Positions 22,520 through 34,290 of a stretch of DNA of 64,000 nucleotides are shown piece after piece. This DNA comes from Neodiprion pinetum (Eukaryota; Arthropoda; Insecta; Hymenoptera; Diprionidae). The notes under the pieces were generated by a model that worked only from the letters and a program-made list of their open reading frames with translations, made no database searches and was not told the origin of the DNA. The stretch's first letter is position 1. Each line of letters opens with the position of its first letter. Location: NCBI RefSeq assembly GCF_021155775.2, contig NC_060235.2:15029193-15093192 (forward strand). Reading direction: 5' to 3'. A program made the position numbers and the translations under genes.

Positions 22520-24100
22520 GCCTCCGCTTTTAAAAGATAATCAAAAAACTATCAATATACGGGGAATTTTTTATAGATAACGGCAGACTATTCCAGAAAT
22601 AAACCGCGGATACGGCGAAAGAGTTTTGATACACAGCCGTTCTGGCAGGAAAAACGACTAGTGGTGGGCCCCGATCTGCAGCTACTAACCTAGAAGACGG
22701 AGGTCACTTCAGGGCATACTTACCGCAAATACGAGGGCGAGAACGTTGCAATAAGTTAATATAAGGCTGAGCCGAGAAAGTATAGCCGACGATCAACAAC
22801 TGACAGCTACCGTAATCTAGTTTGATAAGATGTAATATGCACATCTCTTCTCAAGTTGAAAACGAATCTGACTGCGCAATTGACTAGTCGCTGAAGTTTG
22901 AGATTCAAATAACTTGTGATATCGTGGTATGCTAAGCTGTAGTACTCAATGTGAGGTAAAATTAATTCTCGGACAATCATGGTTTTCACACGAGGCGAAG
23001 GAACATCGCTGCGATGCTTGCGCCTGGGCAGTGTTGCATAAATTTTCTTAGCCACTTGTACCACATGCCGGTTCCACGTAAGATCGGATGCTGTGTGGAC
23101 CTCTAAATTACGAACCGAGTCAACATAGAGTACAGGCTGTTGATTAATGAGAATGGGTAGAAGATTTTGGCGCTTTAGTTGCTCAGTGTACAGAAAACTT
23201 GCCGAGACTATTGCTATAGTCTTTCCAATATTTAATTTCAGATCATTTCTCAAGACCCAATCAGCAACGACCTGAGCGTCACAATTAATTTTAGCAATTG
23301 CTTGAAGGATACCGCTGGGTGGAGCATGCAGATATATTTGCAAGTCAGCTGCGAAAAGAACATGTCCGGTGTGCCTCAATCCCGAGCCAATGTCATTGAC
23401 GAATATAAGAAAAAGTAGGGGTCCGAGAACAGAGCCTTGAGGCACTCGAGACAAGTTGGTTAGGAAATTGGAGGGCTCACCTGAAACACCTTGCATTGCC
23501 TGCGTTCTACCAGTTAAGCACGAGTGGAACCATGTGATCGCATTGTTTGAAAAACCATAACCTTTAAGCTTGGACAGGAGTAACCTATGGTGTATATTAT
23601 CGAATGCCTTACTGAAATCGAAAAACAATAGAATAGTAATGCACCTGTTATTAATGGTTTTTCTGACATTATCGGGCACTTCAAGCACAGCTGTCCGCGT
23701 ATGATGCTTGCGGAGGCCAGCCTGAGCTGGGTCCGAGATATTGGCATTCTCAAGGTAGTCGGTGACTTGGATCGATACCACTCTTTCAAAGACTTTGGCA
23801 AGATGACAGAAATTAGCTATTGGTAAAGTATCAGATTCAATGGTGGATAGATAGGAATTGCTGAGTGGGACAACGTACGCGGTTTTCCACATAGTCGGAA
23901 AGGAGCTGGCTTTTAAAGAGGTGTTGAAGAGGGCAGTGATAGATGGTGACAATTCAGGTAACAATTCCCTGATGTAGACGAGTTTGATACAATCAGGGCT
24001 TTTCCCACGCGCCTGCACCAATTGAGATAGAGAGATGAAAGTACCTTGGAAACTTGATTGAGAAGAGGAATTGAGAATCAATGTTAGACTGTTGGACTTC
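22520..24100 (-). pseudogene. E4 reverse transcriptase
   Basis: One open frame (22807-24081, 424 residues) includes LLFFDFSKAFDNIHHRLLL, VPQGSVLGPLLFLIFVNDI and the catalytic box FAADLQIYL. Active relatives have FADD/YADD, so the first catalytic Asp of the pair is Ala here. After a frame change near 22807 the C-terminal YFWNSLPLSIKNSP block continues to about 22540. The protein would prime cDNA synthesis at the cut target; this copy is inactive. Confidence 0.85.
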
Positions 24101-25090
24101 TAGAATGTGAGACGGTTCAGCTGAGGAGCAGCTGGGATGAGTACTTGCCACTGAAGAATAATACCGATTGAGCTGGTCAACAGAGAAATGATGGAGCGGA
24201 GATGTTAATTTACTCTCGTCGCCAAAAAGGCGTTTGAGGTCAGCCCAGATACTGAAAGGGTTTGAAAGATTAGTTAAACAGTCCTCAATGGATGCATTTT
24301 TGGCATCATTTATCTCGGACTTTATAGCACTACGTAAGGTCCGATAGTGGAAAAAAACACACTGGAATTTAAGCGTTTTGCCGACGCATACAAGTTATTT
24401 CGAGCCCAAATACGGGATTTGATTTCAGGCGTAAACCAACCAATGGGTGGCTTACCAATTTGCCTTGTGACTAATGGTGCCTGTGTCTCTAGCTGATCAT
24501 GACCTGCGATGAAGGGCACTGAAGATTTGGTGCGAAACCGCAGACTGTCAGCAGAATCAATGATTGCTGCATCAAGCCACGTATCGGAATGAACGGTATG
24601 ATGAGTATTGCCATGCGGAATGAGAAAAAGCGATTGCATTAATATAAGCTCCCGGAGGTAATTTGTCTCAAAACTATGTGTATTTATATTACAATTTAGG
24701 TCACCTGTTATAATAATATTTTTATAATCATGAGACTGGCTTGTGAGTTTATTCAAAAAATTATCTAGCAAGATACCTTTTGCTCAGCGATAGATCGTGA
24801 AGAATAGAATTTTTTTACGCTGCGATTTAACTTCAACTATAAAAAAATTGAGGGAGTTAGAAAATAAGAAGGGGATGGACTCCAGAATCTTACAGCTTAA
24901 TGATTCATGAATGTATATTCCAACGCTTCCTCCAGTTTTCCAAATCTATCATTTTGCAGAAACCAATATCCACTGACAGCTTCGTAGGGAACTTTAGCAT
25001 TTTACCATGCCTTGGTAATTGCTATGATATGAAAAAAATGTATTGGCAAAAAATAGTCTTAGCTGGTTTATATGCCCTAAGAATGAGTTT
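24100..25090 (-). pseudogene. E4 endonuclease
   Basis: The frame at 24322-24771 has IIITGDLNCNI, TWLDAAIID, VPFIAGHDQLE and GWFTPEIKSRI, the AP-endonuclease catalytic blocks and the linker to the RT. The N-terminal part (24780-25090) is broken by frameshifts: the equivalent of F-HIIAI-ETW is visible across frames near 25020-25040. Confidence 0.75.
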
Positions 25091-26455
25091 AAATTGAAAC
25101 TAGCTATTCTGAGGATATGTTGAGCAGAACTTGTAGAGTTGATGGATACATCGGCGGCCGCAATACTTGGGATAGCTGTCGGTAGTAAGGCTGCAGGTGT
25201 TAGAAGGCTCAGATCCACTTCAGATTGAATTATTAAAGGTTTTGATGCCGTATCACGCTGAGCTACGATAGAGCCATTATGGACCCAGACATAACTGAAC
25301 CCACACTCCCTGGCCCGCGCTCGCGCTTTAGCTAGCAGTTTGTTTAGTTCTGCAGATAGGCGTTCGTTAGCAAAAATTGGAGTACGAGGATGCTCCGCAG
25401 CGAGCCCAAGCTCGTCCGCGTAAATGTGGCCCCGGGTATGTTTAACGGATAGAATGCGATTTCGGCAGTTAACCGATTGCAGTCGCACGAATATCAGGGG
25501 CGGTTTGTTCGTAGCTCTGGTGCTTCTCATGCGATTAATTTCAGCGACCTCCGAGTTCTGGACTGTGACCAATAGTAGATCCATAATAGTACGGAATATG
25601 GCAGGTAGCTTTTCATTTGCCAATTTGGGAACATCCACTAGCACCAAATTACGACTCAAAGCAGTTCGTTCCAACGCCTTGACCTTATCTTCGAGCAGGG
25701 ATAGCTCAGCGGATTGAGCGTCTCGAGCCTCCGCGAGCTCATCAGCCCTTGCCGAGAGCAGCTGATTCTGGGTAAAAAGAGCATCAACCTTGGCGGTGAG
25801 TTCAGCTAGGAGTTCCATCGTTGATCGACACAGCGTGTTAAACAAAGCATCGACCGTGGCTGGTAAAGTCAGAAGCTCATCGATTTGACGATTCAATTTA
25901 GTCGAGCTAGCTTGAATCGCTGCAAGAATGGTGTCCATGCTGAACGATGGAGCGGGCAGCACTGGCTGTGCTGTTGTCTTGAAAGTTACCTACATCAGAT
26001 CCACAGGACAGTAAAGCATTGATAGCAGAGGTAGTTCTAGCTGGAGCAGAGATAGTAGCATCGGTAGGAATAGCAGTCATAATCGAGGGAGCAGCAGTAG
26101 CAGAAGCGGTGGGAACGAGGAGCAAGATGGGGTTTGTAGCGATGGGAGGGAAAGAAGACTCATTGTCAGCAGAGGTAGCAGCCATGTTGGTATCGGTAGC
26201 AGCAGCTACCATAGCGGCGACAGGGACTACGAGATTAGCAGTGGCTGTACAGTATTTGCACCTTACAGCAGACCTATCGTTTGACTTAAGTACCTTGCTC
26301 ATCTGAGCGCAGCTAAGGCGAAAATTGCAGGCACATTTATAACAATAGACGGGAGCCTTCACTTCTCTTATGCATCCCTTGCATAATTTGGTGGTCGGCA
26401 ACAGTTGGATTTTAGCATGTCGTCTGATATATTTGTGGAAGTATCGATAGGTCAA
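24994..26455 (-). pseudogene. E4 ORF1 fused to the endonuclease start
   Basis: The frame 25907-26455 encodes a PHD-like finger (LCKGCIREV...CYKCACNFRLSC...CKYC; the usual His is Arg). The overlapping frame 24994-25962 encodes a coiled coil (TAKVDALFTQNQLLSARADEL), then the ORF1 C-terminal domain (FVRLQSVNCRNRIL, FANERLSAELNKLL, CGFSYVWVHNGSI). It runs on without a stop into ILRIASFNLNSFLGHINQ, the first block of the endonuclease. ORF1 and ORF2 are therefore one frame at this junction. The C-terminal domain resembles the FP-type domain of many arthropod retrotransposon ORF1 proteins (inference). Confidence 0.8.
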
Positions 26456-26889
26456 AGGCAGAGTAGCTCAGCTGAGCTCGGATTCAGTCGAGCGGAAAAG
26501 GGTACAGGTGCCAAACATACGGATTAGAGATGGAGCGGAAAGACGCGCACGAACAGTTATTTTAACAGACCGATAACAGGGATTTATAAGTGCAAGGGTT
26601 CAAAGTCCACAATAATACTGGTGAAACCACGAGGATACTGTTGAGGTACGCAAACGAGCAGTGCAGTGACAACCTAACGATTTGCCGTATTGCCGAACGA
26701 ACAAGAAAATTTTGAAAAGAAACTCGCAAGCAACATTAACACAGAGCGGGCTAAAATACAGACCTTCGGACACACAGAAAAAATGGCATCCTTTATCCAC
26801 TGGTCCACTTCTGATAATACATTCGGTGAGCAATTAAGCAAGCAGGTAGTTACAACACAGAGAACACGAGAACCTCCCAGAACACTCCC

Positions 26890-26918
26890 AGAGAGAGAGA
26901 GAGAAAGGGAGAGAGAGG

Positions 26919-27010
<92 letters not shown>
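26890..27010 (+). repeat. (GA)n block J4
   Basis: Long GA run with GGGA interruptions at its left end, between the 5' end of E4 and the 3' end of E5 (TTTATGATCG). Confidence 0.95.
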
Positions 27011-27014
<4 letters not shown>

Positions 27015-27055
27015 TGATCGCAGTATGACGGTTGGTTAACAATACCAAAATAATA

Positions 27056-28721
27056 TACTTCTCGCAAAAATTAAGGGAACAACAAAATTTTCGAAATTTT
27101 TAGGTGATTTTCAACAGGCTGTATTTCATATTTCAGTGAAAAATGGTCGTACAAGAAATAAAAAAACAAAGCTTTTGAAGCTTGAAGACTCTAGTTTTTG
27201 AATTTTTTGATTAAAAATTTTTCAAAGCACTATTAGCCATGCAATCCTTGGATAAACCGCGAAGAAAAAATTTTCAAAATTTTTTACATTTTTTTTTCGC
27301 TCTACGGACATGGAAAAATTTTTCCGAGCTAAACCAATGCATAGGTCGCATAGCCTGTTTAATCAGCTTCAAGATGCTTTTTTTTAAACCTCGATACGAC
27401 CATTTGTCTTCGAGATATCGAATTTTGAATGCCAAAGGATCCTTTTTCACTCAACTGCCGATATCTCTGGAACTACTGGTCGCACAGCGAGCCGAAGGGC
27501 AGTTTCTTTTTCTGCAGAAAATTTCCTACAAAAATCTGTCAAGGTTGATGTCAAAAAAAATTTTTTTCCACCTGTAGCGTTAACGTGAAAAAACAGCAAA
27601 AAAATGCCATTTTGCCTTTTTTTGGATAATCGATTGTATCTTCGTCAATATTGGGGGAAAAGCTTAGGTTCGAAGAAAATTTTGCAGCATATTGTACCTC
27701 AAAGGTCCCCCTAAATCGGTAGATCGATCGGTTTAGCGGTTTTCCTGGACCGATTGATTGAAATTTTGAAAAAATTAAGAGAACAAGGTCCCTTAAGAAA
27801 CAAAAACCTTGTTCCCTTGATTTTTTCAAAATTTCAATCAATCGGTCCAGGAAAACCGCTGAACCGATCGATCTACCGATTTAGAGGGACCTTTGGGGTA
27901 CATTAGGCTGTAAAATTTTCTTCTAACCTAAGCTTTCACCCCAATATTGACGAAGATACAGTCGATTATCCAAAAATTCCTTAAGAAACAAAAACCTTGT
28001 TCCCTTAATTTTTTCAAAATTTCAATCAATCGGTCCAGGAAAACCGCTGAACCGATCGATCTACCGATTCAGGGGGACCTTTGGGGTACAATAGGCTGTA
28101 AAATTTTCTTCGAACCTAAGCTTTTCCCCCAATATTGACGAAGATACAATCGATTATCCAAAAAAAGGCAAAATGGCATTTTTTTGCTCTTTTTTCACGT
28201 TAACGCTACAGGTGAAAAAAAATTTTTTTTGACATCAACCATGACAGATTTTTGTAGGAAATTTTCTGCAGAAAAAGAAACTGCCCTTCGGCTCGCTGTG
28301 CGACCAGTAGTTCCAGAGATATCGGCAGTTGAGTGAAAAAGGATCCTTTGGCATTCAAAATTCGATATCTCGAAGACAAATGGTCGTATCGAGGTTTAAA
28401 AAAAAGCATCTTGAAGCTGAATAAACAGGCTATGCGACCTATGCATTGGTTTAGCTCGGAAAAATTTTTCCATGCCCGTACAGCGAAAAGAAAAATGTCA
28501 AAAATTTTGAAAATTTTTTCTTCGCGCTTTATCCAAGGATTGCATGGCTAATAGTGCTTTGAAAAATTTTTAACCAATAAATTCAAAAACTAGAGTCTTC
28601 AAGCTTCAAAAGCTTGGTTTTTTCATTTCTTGTACGACCATTTTTCACTGAAATACAGCCTGTTGAAAATCACCAAAAAATTTCGAAAATTTTGTTGTTC
28701 CCTCAATTTTTGCGAGAAGTG
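27056..28721. mobile_element. Palindromic foldback/MITE element, copy 2 (1666 bp)
   Basis: Same structure, same internal duplication and same length as the copy at 11474-13139. TA flanks lie at 27054-27055 and 28722-28723. The left terminus has T in place of the first C of CACTTCTCGC. It lies in the 3' region of E5 and is therefore younger than E5. Confidence 0.9.
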
Positions 28722-29038
28722 TATAATATAAAATAATACAAAAATGAAAATACAATAAAAATGAAATAAGAATAAAAATAGACACAAACCGAATTAAAAG
28801 CGTACATACAGAGAGAGCTGTCACATTCTGCGCGCTTAATACATCATACAACATTCATCATACATCATACAGCATACATCATACAATACATCTGCCGATT
28901 TCAATAATTTCACAAACATCACCCTCGTCGCACACGCTCAGCCTCTTCCGCTCGCAGATATTCTATCTGCTGATGTGATTGACGGTGGCAAAGAATTCCA
29001 AAAGTTAACGCCAACATACGCAAAAGACTTTTGATACG

Positions 29039-31740
29039 TCACCGTACGAGCCGACGCGATGGTAGGATAAAAGTGTCAGTTGGCAACGGGTCACGACGAC
29101 GTGATGGATACTGACTTGGCTGAAAGCGGTCGAATAGGCCAGGAATCCCTTCATGTGTGCCCTTATAGAAAATGCAACCAATAATGTGCAATCGGCGATC
29201 GCGCATGGTGAGCCAGCCGACCCTTCGTCGAAAGTCAGATATGTGCACAAACCGCGTTTGACGAAAAACATAGCGCACACAATTGTTGAGCGCAACAGAA
29301 ATTTCCCTATCTAGGCCTTCAGAGAGGTAAGTGAACACTCGTGCACAGTAGTCACTTATCGGTAGGACAAGAGACGCGACCAGGCGCCTCTTTAGCGCAA
29401 CATCCACGCCATAGGTTGTCATCCTTAACCGATATAGAGTAGACGCGCTACGTTTACACACTTCAGTAATGTGTTCCATCCATGACAGTGTTCTATCTAT
29501 TATAACCCCAAGATACGTAAAACTAGTTACAAATTCAATACGATGACCCCCCACACTGAGAGAAGGGAACTGCGTTGCACAGACCGCGTTTACATATTTA
29601 GAGCTGCCAGTAACCATGGCTTTAGTTTTATCAACATTCAGTCTAAGACGGTTTCCAACACTCCACAACTAGATACTCTCAATATCAGCATTAACCAAGA
29701 CTAACGTTTCGTTCACTTTAGACGGCAAGCAACTGAGGTATATCACAAGATCATCTGCGTAAAGCAGATGGCGACATCGAGAGAGGCAATCGGGGAGATC
29801 GTTTATGAGAAGTGAAAATAGTAACGGTCCGAGAACACTGCCTTGCGGTACCCCTGTCAGAAGAGGACGTAGCCGCGAGGTCGTACCACTAGAATCGCGA
29901 ACCACTTGCATACGGTCAGATAGGTATGAGTTGAACCACTCAAGTACGTTGTCAGATAGTCCGAAAGTTCGTAGCTTCGACAAAAGCAGTGCATGGTTCA
30001 CCATGTCAAACGCTTTAGAAAACTCTAGAAACATCACCAAAGCCACCATGCATCAATCGCAATCCTACAATTATCTACCAAACGCAAGACGGCTGATTGC
30101 GTTACCATACCCTCACGAAATCCAGTCTGACGCGGATCGAGATAATTACCGCGCGCAAGATGCACTGCTAGTTGATCATATACTATCCGTTCAAGCACTT
30201 TGGAGAGCGAGCAGAGAAGCGATATTGGCCTAAAATCTGACGGGCCAGTGGGATCACGAACCTTCGCTATAGGCACGACAATTGAGGATTTCCACAACAA
30301 CGGAACCGATGCCATTGTTAGGAGAGAGTTCAGAAAATATGCAATCAGCGGCATCAGTAGATCTTTTAATGTCTTAAACGCCTGTATCGGAAGGTTATCA
30401 GGACCACATGCACGAGTTGTAATACGTGACAGCGCACTGTTGACTCATCTGTTCGTGATCGGTGAGAAGATGAGGGATTCTATCTGCCGCTCGACGAGGT
30501 TCTGTACCACTGGGCAATCATACCCCACAGTCACAGTACTAGACAGAAAGTGTTCATTAAGATCATCGACAGCAGTCCCACTAGGTAAAGCAGCCGGTGG
30601 TTTTTTACACTTGACAAGACCCAGGTTCTTCATCTCACGCCAAAACGATCGCGCACCACCACAAGTATTGAACCGCTCTTGTATGTAACTAGTCTTGGCG
30701 GCTGCTAAACAACGCTTCACATCTCTATGGTACGCGACATATTCGGCAAAAACTTCCACACTACGAGATCTCTTAAAGGACCGGTAACAGGCATTGCGCT
30801 TTTTCATCAGACTTCTGATATCTAGCGATATCCAAGGCACGGGTGGTCGCCGCAAAGTAAATTCCCTGAACAGCACAATCCAGTACCTTATTCATAAGGT
30901 TATTGAAGATTGACAACCGTTCATCCATTGAGGGCAGCAACGCAAACTGTGAGAAGTCAAACGTAGATAAGGCAGCAGAAGCAGCATCAAAATCGGCACG
31001 ATCCCACGGCCGATATCGAATAACACGCGCCTCTTGCTTAGGCAGACCATACCTGACAACAGCATATATAAGATCATGCCCTGAGAGAAATGGACTCGAC
31101 GATTGACCCCAGGACTCAAGGAGATTAATATTGTTAAAAGCACATTTATCGAGCCAAGTATCAGAGGTGGCAGTATGATGAGTGGGCTTCATTGGCACGA
31201 TATCATATCCCTGCGACGCAGAAAATTCACTAAGGTGAACCGAGTCATAAGCTGCAGATGTCAGATCCGCATTGAAGTCGCCAAGAACACACAAAAATTT
31301 ATATAGAGATTGTTGCCGCACAAGTTCATCCTCAAATATATCGAGATGACCAACTTTAGGGGGTCTATATACGACCGCGAATAGAAACTTCATTCCAGTA
31401 TCAGCACTAACTTCTATTAGAAGGTATTCAGGATATCCATTCTCTGGAAGAGCAGCGAACGTAGCAGCCGTTGCAGAGCAAAGCTCCTGGTGCACAACGC
31501 CAACGGCAACGCCACCCCCATGTCACCTTCGACAATCAACCCTGTGCAGCCTGTCAGATGGCAACATAACCTGTACGGAGACAGCAATCACGTGGTATGA
31601 GTTTAGCCAAAAGAACTCGCGAAATTCATCAATGTGGGCAGGTAGCGACTGGGCATTAAGGCAGCAGACATTGAGGAGCTCCGGGCGGATCAGTGAGCGC
31701 TCAGGTTTGTCATTGTAAGGCTCAGGTTAGGGTCGACAAG
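29039..31740 (-). pseudogene. E5 endonuclease-reverse transcriptase, frameshifted
   Basis: RT blocks: PDGP-type linker near 30390, FRPISLLCSLSKVLERI (about 30215), VALVMFLEFSKAFDMVNH (about 30020), TGVPQGSVLGPLLFSLLINDL (about 29840) and an intact YADDLVIYL (about 29755). The thumb NNCVRYVFRQTRFVHIS follows near 29270. Endonuclease blocks: VVYRPPKVG, LGDFNADL, TSDTWLDKC and FLSGHDLIYAVV (31000-31400). At least three frame changes (about 29668, 30040, 30780) and further breaks in 31496-31640 disable it. No ORF1 is attached. Confidence 0.85.
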
Positions 31741-31771
31741 TCGGAAGAAGGCTGCAAGCGTAACGGTTAGT

Positions 31772-31774
<3 letters not shown>

Positions 31775-31842
<68 letters not shown>
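31775..31842 (+). repeat. (GA)n block J5
   Basis: Pure GA run between the 5' end of E5 and the 3' end of E6, followed by (AAATAG)n, the E6 tail read on +. Confidence 0.95.
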
Positions 31843-31847
<5 letters not shown>

Positions 31848-31968
31848 GAAATAGAAATAGAACATATTTTTATTGTGCGAGGGCGGTAACCCCTAAGTAC
31901 AAAGAGACAGAGTGAGATTTTTTTATCGAGAATTCCCGATTCACATACTACTTATAATTATTTAGTTA
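31843..31968 (-). mobile_element. E6, extremely 5'-truncated non-LTR 3' end (about 126 bp)
   Basis: Contains a (CTATTT)n tail on the minus strand, then an AATA-rich end and GCGAGGGCGGTAACCCC, which resembles the 'GGCCCTGAGG/GGTTAGCCC' 3' UTR segment of other copies (for example E8 at 36908-36920). It is bounded on both sides by (GA)n and has no coding content. Confidence 0.7.
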
Positions 31969-32113
<145 letters not shown>

Positions 32114-32401
32114 AGGCAAGATGTATATATAGGTATATGAATATAGAAAGAATAATAAAGGCAAAGGAAATACACGTGAAGTTGATTTGTTTATTCGAGT
32201 CTCACTCTCTGTACTCGTGAATTACAAGATAGTGAAAGTACTGAAAGTACTAAAAGAACGCATTAACGAAATTTTTAATACGTGGTATTGAGGTTAGTAC
32301 TAAAAACTTAGATAGATTTAAGAGATATCAATTAGATTATTTATTTGTTATGAACTGTGTGTTTTGTGACAATTTTTAGGAGTTATATATGAAATGACGT
32401 A

Positions 32402-34290
32402 TCAGAGGAGCAGTTCAGATTGTTTTAAGTAAGACAAAAGGTGAAATTTAAAAATATCAAGTGAGGGTGAAGAGGTTATTTGTTCGGGCAGGGAATTCCA
32501 AAAATACACTCGTGACAAGTGGAACGACGAGTGGTAGGTAGTAGTTCGGTGAACAGGGATATGAAAATATTGAGATGCCTGGTTGAGTCTGATGGATGTG
32601 CGTAAGTTTGGATTTTGATGAGGCAACAATCCCTAGATATATGATGGAGTGAATGAAAACTGAATTTTGAACATCTGAATTCATAAAAAGTAAAGTCGTC
32701 GGTTTGAGACGGACAGCCACCCTAGGCGATGACGATAGGGTGTGATATGGGTGTCACGTCGTAGGTTGAATATAAATCTGATGCACAAATTAATGAGTCG
32801 TTGTAGCTTGGTGTTTAGTTCATCTGAGATATCGATGTAGACGAGAGAACAATGATCTACCACAGGAAAAATTGGTGTAGTATTTAGTTTGATTTTCAAT
32901 TCTTCTGAAAGTGAATTACGATAGTATTTTAGTTTGAAAAGGGTTGAGTGTACTCTCTGGGAAACTTGGGCGGTGTGTTTGTTCCAAGACAAGTGTGTCA
33001 TCAAAAACACACCAAGATTTCTTGCATGGGTTACGAAGGGAAGCGAAGTACCGTTAACCACTATATCTGGAAGTTGTTCGATATTGAACTGTCTCATGTA
33101 GGCATTGCTGCCAAATAAAAAGAATTTTGATTTGGTCAAGTTTAGAGATAATCCATCTTCTGTGGCGAAGTCGAAGATGACACCCACATCGTATCTGACT
33201 CTAGCCAAAGCCTCGTGGAGAGACTTTGGAGGGCATCGAAGATAGATTTGGGTGTCAACGGCGGAGACCATGTGCTTTGAATACCTTAGATCGGTTCCTA
33301 TGTCGTTTATAAAAAAGATAATAAAAGGGGACCTAGGACAGAGCCTTGAGGAAGTCCGCTCGTGACTGGAAGTCAGGTCGAACAAATTCCAGTCTCGTAG
33401 ATAACGGACTGCGATCGACCGGTGAGATAAAAATGGATCCAAGCTAAAGCGGGGTCAGAAAAACCAATGTAACTTTTGAGCATGACTAGTAGGCGAGAGT
33501 GAGAGGTTGTATCGAAGGCCTTACTGAAATCAAAGAGGACTAGCAAAGTGAGCTCGCCTTTGTCTATTCCCAGTCGTATGTCGTCGGTGATTTTTAAGAG
33601 GGCTGTTTGTGTGCTGAAGCCTTTACGATATCCTGACTGAAAAGGATCAAGGATATTATGTTGATTTATAAAATTTGTTATCTGGCTGTGAACGATTGAT
33701 TCCATGATTTTAGAGACCTCAGAGAGATTTGATGTGGGTCGTGTATCCGATGGAGTCTTAGGTGTTTTGATTTTGAAGAGAGGACGTATGAAGGCTAGTT
33801 TTCAATTTTGCGGGAAGATTTTGGTAAAGAACGAAAGATTGAATAATGTGACGATGTAGGGAAGTATTATCTGAAGCACAGAGTGGATGCTGAAAAGTGA
33901 AACGTTATCTGGACCAGCTGTGAGGGAGTGTGAAGAATCAGTAGAGATGGCTTCGGATATTGACTCAGAGGTGATGGGACTAAACGTGAAAACCAGAGTG
34001 TGCTGCATAATTTGACTGATTAGAGCTATAAAGTCTTCGCGAGAGCAAGATGGTACAGCACCTGTGATGGAGGAATCGTAGGCATTGAGTTCATCGGAGG
34101 AAAAAAAATGAAGAGGTGAAGGATAACTGCTTCTGACTAACCCCATGTACCTCAATTGCCGCCATAGTTTGTTCGGATCTTTAATTTGCCGAAGGTGCTC
34201 CATGTGATAGTGATTTTTCGTTTTTCTCAGGTCTAAGGTTAGAACATCTCTAAACTCTCGGTAGAGCGCAAAACTCAATAAACTATCGCT
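32402..34290 (-). pseudogene. E7 reverse transcriptase
   Basis: Blocks: LTAGPDNVSLFSI (about 33930), LLVLFDFSKAFDTTSHSRLL (about 33520), with the QGSVLGP block damaged (RLCPRSPFIIFFINDIG near 33320). The catalytic box reads SAVDTQIYL (about 33262), with both the aromatic residue and the first Asp lost. The thumb SDELNTKLQRLINLCIRFIFNLRRDTHIT and the C-terminal VYFWNSLPEQI...LDIFKFHLLSYL are present. At least three frame changes. Inactive. Confidence 0.85.

Larger units (their letters stand above)
22113..26889 (-). mobile_element. Non-LTR element E4, near full length (4.8 kb)
   Basis: The 3' end lies at block J3, with the AATAAA-type signal read as TTTATTATGC on +. It encodes, from 5' to 3' on the minus strand, a PHD-like finger, a coiled coil, an ORF1 C-terminal domain fused in frame to the endonuclease start, the endonuclease (frameshifted) and the RT (22520-24100). 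The 5' end (AGAACCTCCCAGAACACTCCC, about 26870-26889) meets block J4. Close relatives are E7 and E9 (shared RT tail sequence: TSYLNLKLQRLVN / SDELNTKLQRLIN). Confidence 0.88.
27011..31774 (-). mobile_element. Non-LTR element E5, without ORF1, carrying foldback copy 2
   Basis: The 3' end at block J4 is interrupted after 45 bp by the foldback element (27056-28721). Beyond it the minus strand encodes an RT (29039-30354, three overlapping frames) and an endonuclease (30445-31740). The sequence stops just before the endonuclease N-terminus (PELLNVCCLNAQSLP near 31640-31690), so ORF1 is missing by 5' truncation. E11 is a related copy: it has nearly the same endonuclease start. Confidence 0.85.

Noticed and set aside
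26019..26306. Ala/Val-rich + strand frame opposite E4 ORF1.
   Set aside because: Antisense shadow of the Ala/Thr/Ile-rich spacer in ORF1.
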